From Butyrivibrio sp. (GTDB lineage: Bacteria; Bacillota; Clostridia; Lachnospirales; Lachnospiraceae), in contig JAKVKH010000007.1 in the NCBI GenBank assembly GCA_022486625.1, positions 1 through 64,000 of the forward strand: a stretch of 64,000 bases of DNA, in the 5' to 3' direction. Below the pieces are notes generated by a model. The model was not told the origin of the DNA and searched no databases. It saw nothing but the letters and a program-made list of their open reading frames with translations. Shown one piece after another: positions 1 through 8,435 of the stretch. Both the position numbers and the translations under genes were made by a program. Numbering within the stretch: the stretch's first letter is position 1; every line of letters starts with the position of its first letter.

Positions 1-904
1 TAGGGATGAACCTTCGAATGAGACCGTTATGTCGCTCTACTGTAGCTTTATCACAGGATGTGTAGGGATGAGCGAAGTACACAAGGGTATCAGATATCTT
101 CTCAAGATCCGCAAGATCAGCAAACTCGGATCCGTTGTCAGTGGTGATGGTTTTGAATACTTTACTGAAGTGCTCGCTGTAGGTTTCCCTGAGCAACTCT
201 ATTGCATTCATGACACACGCTGATGTTTTGTCAGCAATTGGAATCATCAGGAATTCCCGGCTCTTTCGTTCTGCAAGTGTAAGCAGGACCTGATCATCAC
301 GGGTCTTGGAACCAAGAACAAGGTCACATTCCCAATGCCCAAATTCTTCGCGGGATTCTATCTCCCCAGGGCGCTCTTCAATACTGCGCCCCAGCTTTTT
401 CTTGTTGGCGCGAACACGGTGTTTTTTGGTTTTACGCTTAAGTTTTTCAGGAAGGCTATGGTTTTTGATCCCGAACAGTCCAAGATCTACGTATCGATAC
501 AGTGTTTTGGTACATACAATCTGATCCCTGGTGAAATCGCCATCCACAACTGCCCGTCCTGCACATGAATCAAGAGACCAGCAGTCTTTTGTGAAATGCC
601 TGATAACGTAGTCCAGAAAAGCAGACTTGCTTAAAAAGTCATAATGCCTGCAACAGTTCTTTCTGTTATTCTGATAGGCCTCCTGACCGGCAGATGCTTT
701 GTAACGGATCACATTACCGTGATACATTTTTACAGAACCACGTGCTATTTCATTCGATATAGTGCTCGGGGAGCAGTCAATCTCACGAGCGATGGCACGG
801 ACGGAATAATGGTCTTTGTACCGTATCTGAATAATAACTCGCTCCTCATAGGAAAGATGTTTACCTTTCTTGCGGGAAGTTATGGTAGAATTGGGGTAGT
901 CCAT
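1..904 (-). CDS. IS30-family transposase, C-terminus beyond left edge
   Basis: Reading the minus strand from an ATG at 902-904 gives about 301 open residues that run off the window. The N-terminus carries the IS30-type helix-turn-helix (LSYEERVIIQ, then IAREIDCSPSTISNEI). The DDE catalytic core is visible as HWECDLV (first Asp), TTDNGSEF (second Asp) and ATVERHNGLIRRF (Glu), so every catalytic residue lies inside the window. An AAGGAG ribosome binding site lies about ten bases upstream of the ATG. IS30 transposases are usually 300-350 residues, so only a short tail is missing. The frame is intact as far as seen, so the element may be active. The enzyme cuts and joins the element ends during transposition. 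Confidence 0.93.
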   Translation of the reverse strand, partial: MDYPNSTITSRKKGKHLSYEERVIIQIRYKDHYSVRAIAREIDCSPSTISNEIARGSVKMYHGNVIRYKASAGQEAYQNNRKNCCRHYDFLSKSAFLDYVIRHFTKDCWSLDSCAGRAVVDGDFTRDQIVCTKTLYRYVDLGLFGIKNHSLPEKLKRKTKKHRVRANKKKLGRSIEERPGEIESREEFGHWECDLVLGSKTRDDQVLLTLAERKSREFLMIPIADKTSACVMNAIELLRETYSEHFSKVFKTITTDNGSEFADLADLEKISDTLVYFAHPYTSCDKATVERHNGLIRRFIP

Positions 905-962
905 GGTGGTGGTTCTCCTTGTAGATGTAGGTTTTGGTGATTTACATTCTACCAAAGACCCT
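905..962. mobile_element. Terminal region of the IS30-family element
   Basis: The stretch between the transposase start and the next coding sequence contains TTGGTGATTTACATTCTACC, the kind of terminal sequence expected for an IS30 inverted repeat. The partner repeat lies outside the window, so neither the exact boundary nor a target duplication can be fixed. Confidence 0.4.
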
Positions 963-1032
963 GCCATGGATCTTTATATTATTCAGATGTCCAAGTTGAT
1001 TTTACAATCGGCGAAAAAAAGAATATTATAAA

Positions 1033-1500
1033 TTGATAAAAAATCTTGGTGGGACTTGGAATGATGCAAAAGAAAGACCAATTGTATGTTTGATAAAGTT
1101 ACCGGAAAACGATAATATTTATTGGGCGGTTCCCATGGGAAATTGGGATCATAGAAGCGATGAGGCAAAAGAGAGAATCAATAAATACTTGGAGCTACCG
1201 GAAGAAAAAATAGCATCATGCTATTATCATGTTGGTAGAACGACAACAAAATCAATCTTTTTCATAAGCGATGTTGTTCCTATATCGGATAAATACATAG
1301 AACGAGAGTATTTGGGAAGAGATTCTAAAGGGTATGTTATTAAAAATAAGAAATTACTTGCAGAATTGGAACCACGAAAAGTGCGCAGAATAGTATATTA
1401 TGAGGATAAAAATCCGAATTCGTTTCGTCAGCATATTACAGATGTAAAAAAATACTTAATTGATGAGAATGAAAAAGAAAACGCAGAGAAAGAGGTCTAA
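1033..1500 (+). CDS. Hypothetical protein, 5' end apparently damaged
   Basis: The 155-residue frame starts at TTG with no good ribosome binding site. The same frame stays open and protein-like back to 1000 (residues KKEYYKLIKN run into the annotated start), where a TGA blocks it. An ATG at 987 lies in another frame, so a one-base shift near 998-1003 would restore a longer N-terminus. The visible part has a compact alpha/beta look (PIVCLIKLPEN, IYWAVPMGNWD, SIFFISDVVPI) and a basic C-terminus. It loosely resembles the small MazF/ToxN-fold toxins, but I do not recognise the family. The IS30 element ends just upstream, so insertion may have removed the original promoter and any partner gene. Confidence 0.5.
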   Translation: MIKNLGGTWNDAKERPIVCLIKLPENDNIYWAVPMGNWDHRSDEAKERINKYLELPEEKIASCYYHVGRTTTKSIFFISDVVPISDKYIEREYLGRDSKGYVIKNKKLLAELEPRKVRRIVYYEDKNPNSFRQHITDVKKYLIDENEKENAEKEV

Positions 1501-2154
1501 GTAATATTTGCTACTGAATTTTTGATTGTTGATTAAGAAGTAATAAGGTATAATATTATCGTGGCAACAATATGGCAACAGAAAATCAGTAAGACAAAAT
1601 AACATATGCAATAGAGATAAAAATAAGGCGGTTTCGACATAAAACTTAAACATAAATGTTTAATATCAAACAGGAACTTGCCGAGTTTGAATAAATCGAT
1701 TTTGTCTATGCAGTCCAGCAGGATATGGAATTTTCCATATCCTGCTTTTAAGTTATGCAGAGTTCCTGTAAATCTATAATGTTTTAACTAAGAAAATAGT
1801 GACATAAACAGGTACAAGTCATCAAAAAGCAAAATATCAATCAACAGAAAATGAGAAAGCCAAATAACCGAAAGAAGTGTTGACAAACAACCGAATTCTA
1901 CCCTTTCATGACCAAAGTGGCCAGTACAAAACGGATAGAGAAAAATCTGATTGATCCGGTTGCGATGCGTGGGGTTGTCGTCAATTGCATCGTCAACAAT
2001 GATTTCACCTATGAAATTCCGCCTTTTTCGGTAACTGGCAGTTATCGTGGCATCGATAATGACATAGATCGTGGCATAGATAATGGCATAGATAACCTGC
2101 TTGGGATCCTGGCTGGCAAAACTATCTGATACAGACTCGAAAGGTGTGAATTGA
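1501..2154. other. AT-rich intergenic stretch, no clear gene
   Basis: About 650 bases with a strong hairpin at 1717-1746. The 73-residue frame at 1908-2129 has no ribosome binding site and is low in complexity: a small repeat GGCATAGATAATG recurs near 2048-2095 and yields R/N-GIDN units. I do not support it as a gene. Confidence 0.5.
1717..1749 (+). terminator. Perfect 14-bp hairpin, likely terminator
   Basis: The arms AGCAGGATATGGAA and TTCCATATCCTGCT enclose two bases and are followed by TTTTA. It lies about 220 bases after the hypothetical gene ending at 1500. Confidence 0.6.
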
Positions 2155-2472
2155 ATGTATAAAAGATATCCCGATATTGATATGAAACGAACGGGGCAAC
2201 TGCTGAAATTCAGAATAGATCAGGCGGGTTATTCGGTAAAAGATATTCAAAGGATATTGATGCTGTCCTGTCCGCAGCCGATTTATCGCTGGTACAACGG
2301 GAAAATATTGCCATCTGTTGATCATCTCTTTGCGCTGAGCAGACTTTTGGGTATGCACATGGAGGATTTACTTGTTCCTATGACGTTTTCGAATTATCCA
2401 ATTGACGCAAAGGTTCTTTTACCAATGGAAAAGAGATTATTTTGCTACTGGGAAAAGTTGAATGTGGCATGA
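2155..2472 (+). CDS. XRE-family helix-turn-helix regulator
   Basis: A 105-residue DNA-binding protein with a Cro/C1-type fold over residues 11-75: GQLLKFRIDQAGYSVKDIQ (first helices), then a recognition region around PQPIYRWYNGKILPS, and DHLFALSRLLGMHMEDLL. An AAAGGTG ribosome binding site precedes the ATG. The short C-terminal tail (KRLFCYWEKLNVA) has no sensor domain, so it acts by DNA binding alone or through a partner. It lies upstream of a small hypothetical protein and a phosphoesterase in the same direction and may regulate that accessory cluster. Its targets cannot be read from the sequence. Confidence 0.85.
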   Translation: MYKRYPDIDMKRTGQLLKFRIDQAGYSVKDIQRILMLSCPQPIYRWYNGKILPSVDHLFALSRLLGMHMEDLLVPMTFSNYPIDAKVLLPMEKRLFCYWEKLNVA

Positions 2473-2549
2473 TTGTCAATTGATCGGTCCATTGGACTAA
2501 CCGTCCAATGAAAAATCTTTCATTATGCGATATCCTGTGATAAAAAGAA

Positions 2550-2855
2550 ATGATATCAGCACAAGAAACGGATAGGATGATTCAGATGCAGATTGAAAGA
2601 GAAAATGCAGTGTTTATTCTCACACCGGAAGAACTGGAAGAAGCATATCGCGGAAAAGAACTGGAGTATCGCATGCAGGACGCCAAAAATCATATTGCTG
2701 AGTTCTGTGCAGAGAATAACTGTGATGAAAACTGGTGGACGGAGAAGGATGTCAGGAAAATCGCGGAATGTTTTATGAAAGGGTATGATTGCAATATGCC
2801 TGAAAATGCACTTTTCCATGGAATTATAGAAAGTGTTTATCTGAACAGGGCATAA
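2550..2855 (+). CDS. Small acidic hypothetical protein
   Basis: 101 residues, acidic and helical (LTPEELEEAYRGKELEYR, then DAKNHIAEFCAENNC and a WWTEKDVRKIAECF segment). No signal peptide or membrane span. Of the two in-frame starts, 2550 is kept because of the A-rich GAA sequence before it, while the second ATG near 2577 has its purine tract too close. It sits 24 bases before the metallophosphoesterase, so the two are probably co-transcribed. The length and composition resemble small mobile-element accessory proteins. I know no function. Confidence 0.6.
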   Translation: MISAQETDRMIQMQIERENAVFILTPEELEEAYRGKELEYRMQDAKNHIAEFCAENNCDENWWTEKDVRKIAECFMKGYDCNMPENALFHGIIESVYLNRA

Positions 2856-2879
2856 ACCGGAAGATGATGGAGCAGATCA

Positions 2880-3671
2880 ATGATTTACATTACAGGCGAT
2901 TGCCATGGGAACTTTGAAAGATTTGATATAGAGAATTTTCCTGAGCAGAGGGAAATGAACAGGGATGATTATGTGATAATATGCGGAGACTTTGGGTTCT
3001 GGACACCTTCAAAGGAAAGAGAAGATACGCTGAATGAACTGGATAGACGCTCATTTACAACGTTATTTGTGGATGGCAATCATGAGGACTTTGATGAACT
3101 GAACAGTTTTCCGGTGACCATGTGGCACGGTGGGAAAACGCATAAGGTCAGGAGCTCTGTTATTCATCTGATGCGTGGACAGGTGTTCCGGATTGCGGAG
3201 AAAACATTCTTTACTTTTGGAGGGGCAGCATCACATGACATACAAGGCGGGATCTTTGAGGTAAAAGATGCAGACAAATGTCTGAAAAAACTGAATATTT
3301 CAAGGAAGGATATTGTGACAGGAGATCTTGCGGCATACGATGAAGCATGTAGGAAGCTTATGCCATATCGGATTAATCACGTATCATGGTGGAAAGAGGA
3401 GGTATCCTCTGAGGCGGAAAGAAATGAGGCATTCTGCAATCTGGAAGCTCATAATTGGAAGGTTGATTTTGCAGTGACACATGATGGACCGCAGTCGATC
3501 ATTTCGATGTATTCGCTGGGAAAAATCAGGCCGGATGAAACAAGAATATTTTTACAGGAGATGCAGGAGAAACTTGATTACAGATACTGGTTTTTCGGTC
3601 ATCATCATGATAATAAAAATGTGACAGCAAAAGATATTATGCTGTATGAGCAGATCATACAGATAGGGTGA
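2880..3671 (+). CDS. Calcineurin-like metallophosphoesterase
   Basis: 263 residues with the metal-binding motifs in order: GDCHGN near residue 6, GDFGFW near 36, GNHEDF near 66 and the late GHHHDN near 240. These Asp, His and Asn residues bind two metal ions in this superfamily and support hydrolysis of phosphomonoesters or diesters, nucleotides or nucleic acids. No signal peptide, so it is cytosolic. It follows the small hypothetical protein closely, and a DUF1016 nuclease gene comes next. Stand-alone phosphoesterases of this type are common on mobile DNA. The substrate cannot be told from the sequence. Confidence 0.85.
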   Translation: MIYITGDCHGNFERFDIENFPEQREMNRDDYVIICGDFGFWTPSKEREDTLNELDRRSFTTLFVDGNHEDFDELNSFPVTMWHGGKTHKVRSSVIHLMRGQVFRIAEKTFFTFGGAASHDIQGGIFEVKDADKCLKKLNISRKDIVTGDLAAYDEACRKLMPYRINHVSWWKEEVSSEAERNEAFCNLEAHNWKVDFAVTHDGPQSIISMYSLGKIRPDETRIFLQEMQEKLDYRYWFFGHHHDNKNVTAKDIMLYEQIIQIG

Positions 3672-3744
3672 AGAAGCAGTTGAAAACCAAAATCTGAAAT
3701 TGACGTTGTCAGAGCGTGGAAATAAAATGTGCAGGAGAAGTCGG

Positions 3745-4824
3745 ATGAAGGAAAACCTTTCTTTTGAAATATTGGCAAAATCGATAAGTGGCGTAAACTA
3801 TCGGGCAGGCAATGCAGCTAAGGGTGCAGTTAATCAGCTTATGACAATGAGAAACTGGGCCATTGGTTATTTTATTGTCGAATATGAACAGTCCGGAAAG
3901 GACAGGGCAGAATACGGAAGCGATTTGCTGAATAATCTGGAAAGGCAAATTAATGAAAGAGGTATGAATTCAACCTTGTTTAAGTGGTGTAGGCTTTTTT
4001 ACCTTATGTATCCGCAGATCAGTGCGACAGTGTCGCACCAGTTTAATATACCCGAGATAAAGAAAAGTGCGACAGCGTCGCACGAATTTGTTACAAGTGC
4101 AGAAAAAATAGTAAATAATTTATCCTTTTCGCATATAAGGGAAATTATGGTGATAAAGGATCCTGCCGAAAGATTTTTTTATGAGACAGAATGTATGAAA
4201 TGCGCATGGAATGTAAGAGAGCTGCGCCGTCAGATTAAGACAAATCTGTATGTAAGAGCGGGATTGAGCAAAAATCCGAAGATGTTGTTGCAGCAGACCG
4301 TAAGTGAAGATAAGCCTTATGCATTGACAATCAAAGATCCGTTTACGTTCGAATTTTTGGGCTTAAATGTCAGGGATACTGTTTCAGAATCAGACTTGGA
4401 GCAGGCACTTATGGATCATCTTCAGGAGTTTATGCTTGAACTTGGGGAAGGATTTTGCTTTGAGGCACGTCAAAAACGGATTGTGATCGATGACAAATAC
4501 TATTTTATTGATCTGGTCTTTTATAATAGGCTGTTGCATTGTAACGTGATCATTGAATTAAAAAATGATGAATTTAAGCATGAAGATCTGGGGCAGTTAA
4601 ATGCTTATGTGGCCTATTATAAGAAAAACGAAATGTCAGAAGGAGACAATTGCCCAGTGGGAATATTACTGTGTACGGATAAGGGAACGCAAATGGTTGA
4701 ATATGCATTGTCCGGAATGGATAATCAATTATTTGTATCGACTTACATGCTGCACCTTCCGGATAAAACTCTATTGGAAGAATTTATGCGTAAGGAAATA
4801 AAAGAATTTGAGGATAAAGAGTAG
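3745..4824 (+). CDS. DUF1016 (YhcG-like) PDDEXK nuclease-domain protein
   Basis: The start at 3745 is preferred because AGGAG lies seven bases ahead, giving 359 residues. The N-terminal half matches the DUF1016 helical domain (TMRNWAIGYFIVEYEQSGKDR then LLNNLERQI). The C-terminal half carries the PDDEXK-like core: FCFEARQKRIVIDDKYYFID, then LVFYNRLLHCNVIIELKN, and DLGQLNAYVAYYKK. The proposed catalytic residues are the Asp of YFIDLVFY and the Glu and Lys of IIELK. The family belongs to the restriction-endonuclease-like superfamily and often sits near restriction or mobile genes. Two palindromes lie within the coding sequence and encode SATVSHQF and SATASHEF. Confidence 0.88.
   Translation: MKENLSFEILAKSISGVNYRAGNAAKGAVNQLMTMRNWAIGYFIVEYEQSGKDRAEYGSDLLNNLERQINERGMNSTLFKWCRLFYLMYPQISATVSHQFNIPEIKKSATASHEFVTSAEKIVNNLSFSHIREIMVIKDPAERFFYETECMKCAWNVRELRRQIKTNLYVRAGLSKNPKMLLQQTVSEDKPYALTIKDPFTFEFLGLNVRDTVSESDLEQALMDHLQEFMLELGEGFCFEARQKRIVIDDKYYFIDLVFYNRLLHCNVIIELKNDEFKHEDLGQLNAYVAYYKKNEMSEGDNCPVGILLCTDKGTQMVEYALSGMDNQLFVSTYMLHLPDKTLLEEFMRKEIKEFEDKE
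4022..4038. repeat. Palindrome 1 inside the DUF1016 gene
   Basis: GTGCGAC and GTCGCAC arms around AGT, perfect over 7 bp. It is repeated almost exactly 45 bases downstream. Confidence 0.75.
4067..4083. repeat. Palindrome 2 inside the DUF1016 gene
   Basis: GTGCGAC and GTCGCAC arms around AGC, differing from palindrome 1 by one base in the centre. Confidence 0.75.
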
Positions 4825-4923
4825 CTTTCTTAAATCAATTAATGAAACAAAGAGGGCTTTTTGATTTTAGGTTTAATTTATGAAATTATTCAAAAACTAT
4901 GCTCTTACAAATGTCACAATAAA

Positions 4924-4944
4924 TGTTGTCACAGCGTGACAACA
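4924..4944. repeat. Palindrome downstream of the DUF1016 gene
   Basis: Nine-base arms TGTTGTCAC and GTGACAACA around AGC. The central ACAGCGT is shared with the palindrome at 4067-4083 inside the gene. There is no T-run, so this is not a terminator. Confidence 0.65.
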
Positions 4945-5200
4945 AAATGACAATAAAGTCTCCGGTAAATATGTAGAATATATAGAATGCGTACGAAAGT
5001 GAACTGCTTTTAACGTAAATATCAATGATGTACACTCAGAAACAAGTTTATATGACCGAATATAGAATAGGCTATTGTTACGAAACCCAGATTGCCGGGA
5101 AAATGATAGAGAGAAAAATTCAATCGTTTGATTTGATAAAACACTTGTCAAGGCGGAAATTTCATTGGTAGGAAAAACAATTGATTATAGTATACAAAGA

Positions 5201-5238
5201 AACGCATCGCAAATCTTTTGGATTTAGCGATGCGTTTT
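5201..5238 (+). terminator. Rho-independent terminator
   Basis: The arms AACGCATCGCAAATC and GATTTAGCGATGCGTT pair with one bulge and are followed by TTTTT. Confidence 0.75.
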
Positions 5239-5544
5239 TAGATAATGTTGCATCTGATAAGACACAAAGAATACTCCAGATATCATGCAGTTGTGAATAG
5301 TTAAAGTGGTAACTGCAGTTTATAGCTTTCACTTCTGCATATTCCTTATGATGTTCCTATCACGTAGACATTCCCCGTGATTTCACGAGAAAAGTCGGCA
5401 TAAACAGACGCCTGTTGCATTTTTGTTGCAAAATTGCTTCTTTTCCGAGTGAGTTTTCAAATTGTTTATTGGCTATACTCAGCATAGAAACAATCTTTTC
5501 GGTAAGCAATTTTACAGAAAGATTCTATGAAAAGGAGAATGCTT

Positions 5545-7701
5545 ATGAAACCGATGGAAAAAGGAGTCAGGCGGCATACGGGAAAAAATGCGCTGACCTC
5601 CTGCGTAGCCGTTCTGCTGGCAACAGCACTTCTGCTTACCGGCTGTGGAGCGCAGCAGGAAAAAAGTCAAAGCGTCCCGGCAACCCGGCTTACAGAAAAC
5701 TCTGCAAATCTCAGGGACGATTATTACGCCGCCGTCAATGCGGGAGTCCTGAATGCCCACAAGGCTGCGGGAGAGGACGGCAGTTGGAACTGGTTCTGGG
5801 ATCTGACGGACAAAGCAAAAAAAGATCAGGAAGATATTGTAAAAACTGCCGCAGAAAATGTCGCAAAGAATGGAGAAGCAGTAAAAACGGAGGACAGCTC
5901 ATCCTACCGGGTTGGGGAACTCTACCTTATGGCGTCCGATCAAACCGCGCGTGACAGAAATGGCGTTGCGGAATTAAACGCACTTATGAAGCCGGTGATG
6001 GATGCGAAAAGCGTTCAGGAGATGATGGACGCACTCGCCGTGCTTCAATATCGGTATGGATTCAATTCGCTGCTCAACACCGATGTTTATCTACCGGACG
6101 ATGATCCGGGTACCAATGCAGTACGCATTACACCGTTGAATTACGTCCTGCTTGTCGATGATCTCGTCTCTTCAGATGAAGAAGCCGATAACAAATCTTT
6201 TTTTACAGGCGATCTGCTGAAGTTGATGAAAGCTGCGGACCAAAATGTGAGCAGCAAAGATATGGAGGACATCTACCGTTTTTTGAAGGTGGCTGCTGTT
6301 AACAGCAATGCCGGAAAAAAAGCGATCGCTCAAAATACAGACAGTACCGATACGGAAACCTCTTCATCCGACCGGAACGCCGCTGCAAATAAGCCTGCCG
6401 ATCTGGTGAGCGAGAAAACGATGTCTATCTCAGACTTGACAAAGCACTACTCCAACATCAGGCCGTCCGAGGTACTTGGAAAGATCTTTAAAACGCAGCC
6501 GATTACTGTCCGCATAGAAGACGACGGAAATCTTGACACTGTTAATTCATACCTCACTGACGGAAATCTGCAGATGCTGAAAAACTATGCTTACCTCGTG
6601 AATCTTCTAAAATTTGCGCCATATCTCTCCACGGATATTTCAGATATCTATCAGGTAATACAGAAGGATCATTCCGGTGACGAAGATACCGATGACTCCG
6701 AAAGTGCCGAGGGATCCGCCGAAAAGAAGGCAACTGACGTGGAAGAGCAGGTATACAGTCTGTTGAAGTGGGATGTTGCCAGACTTTATTGCAGTCAGAA
6801 CTTTGACGAAACCAAAAAAGCCGGCGTTGAAAATCTGGTAAATGAAATTCTCGCCCAGTATCAGACAATGCTGCAGAAAGAGGACTGGCTTACTGAAAGC
6901 ACACGCACCAAAGCAATCGAAAAACTGAAGAAGCTCAAGTTGCGGATTGGCGCACCGGATGATATTGCACGTTATCTCTCCTCCTGGACACCGGACAAAA
7001 GCAGGAGCTATCTGGTAAATGTACTTGCTATTTCCAGTGAGGCAAGCACAAAAAAATACGACAGCGCCGGTAAGAAGGCTGACCGAACCGTATGGCAGAT
7101 ACTCCCGCAGGATTGCAATCCCTGCTATTATCCCACAGACAATTCAATCAATATCCCTGTGGCTGTGATGTTTGAACCGTACTTCTCCGTGAAGCAGACA
7201 GAGGAACAGAATCTTGGTGCGCTGGGTACTATCATCGGGCACGAGATCACGCACGCTTTCGATGATCTGGGACATCTCTATGACGCCGATGGAGATTACC
7301 GGAACTGGTGGACAAAAGCCGACGAGGCGGCTTTCGAGCAACGGACGCAAAATATCGTTGCCTACTATTCCTCCTATAAGACACCAGGCGTGATGCAGCA
7401 GGATGGAGCATATACGTTGGGTGAAAATATCGCCGACCTCGGTGCGATGCATTGCCTGACAGAAATCGTGAAAAGCCGACACCTTTCTGCAGACCGGTTT
7501 TTCCGGGCCTACGCAAACTCCTGGACCAGTGTTACCAACGCCATGACGGACGCACTGGTTTCCGGCATGGATGAACACGCAGCTGATAAAGTGCGGGTGA
7601 ACGCAGTGCTGGCTTCCAATTCACTTTTCTATGAAACCTATCAGATCACAAGCATCAACGGGATGTATCTTGCTCCGGAAACCCGCGTAGAGCTTTGGTA
7701 A
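5545..7701 (+). CDS. M13-family (PepO/neprilysin-like) zinc metallopeptidase lipoprotein
   Basis: 718 residues from an ATG with AAGGAG seven bases upstream. The N-terminus is a lipoprotein signal: a basic start, a hydrophobic run and lipobox LLTGC near residue 34, so the enzyme is anchored outside the membrane. The M13 zinc site is HEITH at about 566-570. The third ligand and the family motif GENIADLG follow near 626. The end ETRVELW matches the usual M13 C-terminus. M13 enzymes cleave short peptides. A Ser/Thr/Asp-rich insert around residues 265-285 and another near 380-400 look like surface linkers. It heads a block with a thioredoxin-like lipoprotein 27 bases downstream, which suggests a shared envelope role. 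Confidence 0.94.
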   Translation: MKPMEKGVRRHTGKNALTSCVAVLLATALLLTGCGAQQEKSQSVPATRLTENSANLRDDYYAAVNAGVLNAHKAAGEDGSWNWFWDLTDKAKKDQEDIVKTAAENVAKNGEAVKTEDSSSYRVGELYLMASDQTARDRNGVAELNALMKPVMDAKSVQEMMDALAVLQYRYGFNSLLNTDVYLPDDDPGTNAVRITPLNYVLLVDDLVSSDEEADNKSFFTGDLLKLMKAADQNVSSKDMEDIYRFLKVAAVNSNAGKKAIAQNTDSTDTETSSSDRNAAANKPADLVSEKTMSISDLTKHYSNIRPSEVLGKIFKTQPITVRIEDDGNLDTVNSYLTDGNLQMLKNYAYLVNLLKFAPYLSTDISDIYQVIQKDHSGDEDTDDSESAEGSAEKKATDVEEQVYSLLKWDVARLYCSQNFDETKKAGVENLVNEILAQYQTMLQKEDWLTESTRTKAIEKLKKLKLRIGAPDDIARYLSSWTPDKSRSYLVNVLAISSEASTKKYDSAGKKADRTVWQILPQDCNPCYYPTDNSINIPVAVMFEPYFSVKQTEEQNLGALGTIIGHEITHAFDDLGHLYDADGDYRNWWTKADEAAFEQRTQNIVAYYSSYKTPGVMQQDGAYTLGENIADLGAMHCLTEIVKSRHLSADRFFRAYANSWTSVTNAMTDALVSGMDEHAADKVRVNAVLASNSLFYETYQITSINGMYLAPETRVELW

Positions 7702-7728
7702 AAAAAATAAAGAAAGCAGGTATTTTTT

Positions 7729-8289
7729 ATGAAATGCAAAAAAATGATCGTCCTTGTCCTGAGTACTATGCTCGTATTCTCCATGTTGACCGGCTGTGGT
7801 GCGAAAAGCGGGACTTCCGCCGCCTCCAGTCTCGGAAATCTGAAGAGTTTTAAGGCGGACACCCTCGCAGGTGACAGCTTTACGCAGGATAACTTTACCA
7901 AAAAAGATGTTACTGTCATCAATTTCTGGTCATTGGAGTGCGGGCCGTGTGTAGATGAACTCCCCGGTATTGCAAAATTCGCCAGGACGCTGCCGGATAA
8001 TGTTCAGCTCATCACCGTCAATCTGGACGGGGAGGAAGAGTCGACGAAAAATGCGGTCAAGGAAGAACTGAAAGAAGCCGGATTTGACGGCACTACGCTG
8101 GTAGGAAGCGACGGCGATTTGAAAACGCTTGTCAGCAAAATTCAGTACACGCCGACTACCATTCTGGTAGATAAGAATGGAAACACACTTGGTGACGGCA
8201 TTGTCGGAAGTCCCCATGATCTGACCAAGGCGTATACGGATGTAGTCAACAGTGCGCTTAAAGCTGTAGGAAAGGCGGAACTCAAATGA
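7729..8289 (+). CDS. TlpA/ResA-like thioredoxin-fold lipoprotein
   Basis: 186 residues. Residues 1-23 are a lipoprotein signal ending in the lipobox SMLTGC. The thioredoxin fold follows, with the redox motif WSLECGPC (Cys71 and Cys74) and a cis-proline region YTPTT near residue 142. Proteins of this group pass electrons to or from disulfides on the outer face of the membrane. The gene overlaps by four bases with the CXXC micropeptide and is followed by a membrane ferredoxin. This order is one I recognise from clostridia, including the Clostridioides difficile CD1871A region. The likely job is extracellular disulfide reduction fed by the membrane iron-sulfur protein. Partner proteins are not shown by sequence. 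Confidence 0.93.
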   Translation: MKCKKMIVLVLSTMLVFSMLTGCGAKSGTSAASSLGNLKSFKADTLAGDSFTQDNFTKKDVTVINFWSLECGPCVDELPGIAKFARTLPDNVQLITVNLDGEEESTKNAVKEELKEAGFDGTTLVGSDGDLKTLVSKIQYTPTTILVDKNGNTLGDGIVGSPHDLTKAYTDVVNSALKAVGKAELK

Positions 8290-8435
8290 CAAGGATTAAA
8301 GCGGTGTTCCTTGCCCGTTACGGCTTTCTGGCGACGGCAATCACATTGATTGTCGTCGGTCTGGCTCGAAACGAGCAGCAAGAAATATTACATAAGGCGG
8401 TGAAAATATGTCTGGAATGCATCGGAATCGGTTAA
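8286..8435 (+). CDS. CD1871A-family CXXC-motif membrane micropeptide
   Basis: A 49-residue frame whose ATG overlaps the stop codon of the thioredoxin gene (ATGA) and whose end overlaps the next gene by 28 bases. It has one transmembrane stretch (FLATAITLIVVGLA) and ends in KICLECIGIG, the CXXC tail typical of the CD1871A family. The Cys pair at the end of a membrane peptide, between a TlpA-like thioredoxin and a membrane ferredoxin, suggests an electron carrier or a subunit bridging the two. The tight overlaps point to translational coupling. Small size makes it easy to miss in annotation. The function is inferred from context only. Confidence 0.85.
   Translation: MTRIKAVFLARYGFLATAITLIVVGLARNEQQEILHKAVKICLECIGIG

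Larger units (their letters stand above)
4825..5544. other. 720-base intergenic region
   Basis: It holds a third palindrome at 4924-4944 (arms TGTTGTCAC and GTGACAACA around AGC), a terminator at 5201-5238, and the promoter region of the peptidase operon, with a plausible -10 TATACT near 5473. No supported gene: frames here lack ribosome binding sites. Confidence 0.6.

Noticed and set aside
1908..2129. A 73-codon gene
   Set aside because: No ribosome binding site, low-complexity RGIDNDIDRGIDNG tail, and no resemblance to a known protein.
4897..5151. An 84-codon minus-strand gene after DUF1016
   Set aside because: No ribosome binding site and an unconvincing translation in a non-coding stretch with palindromes.
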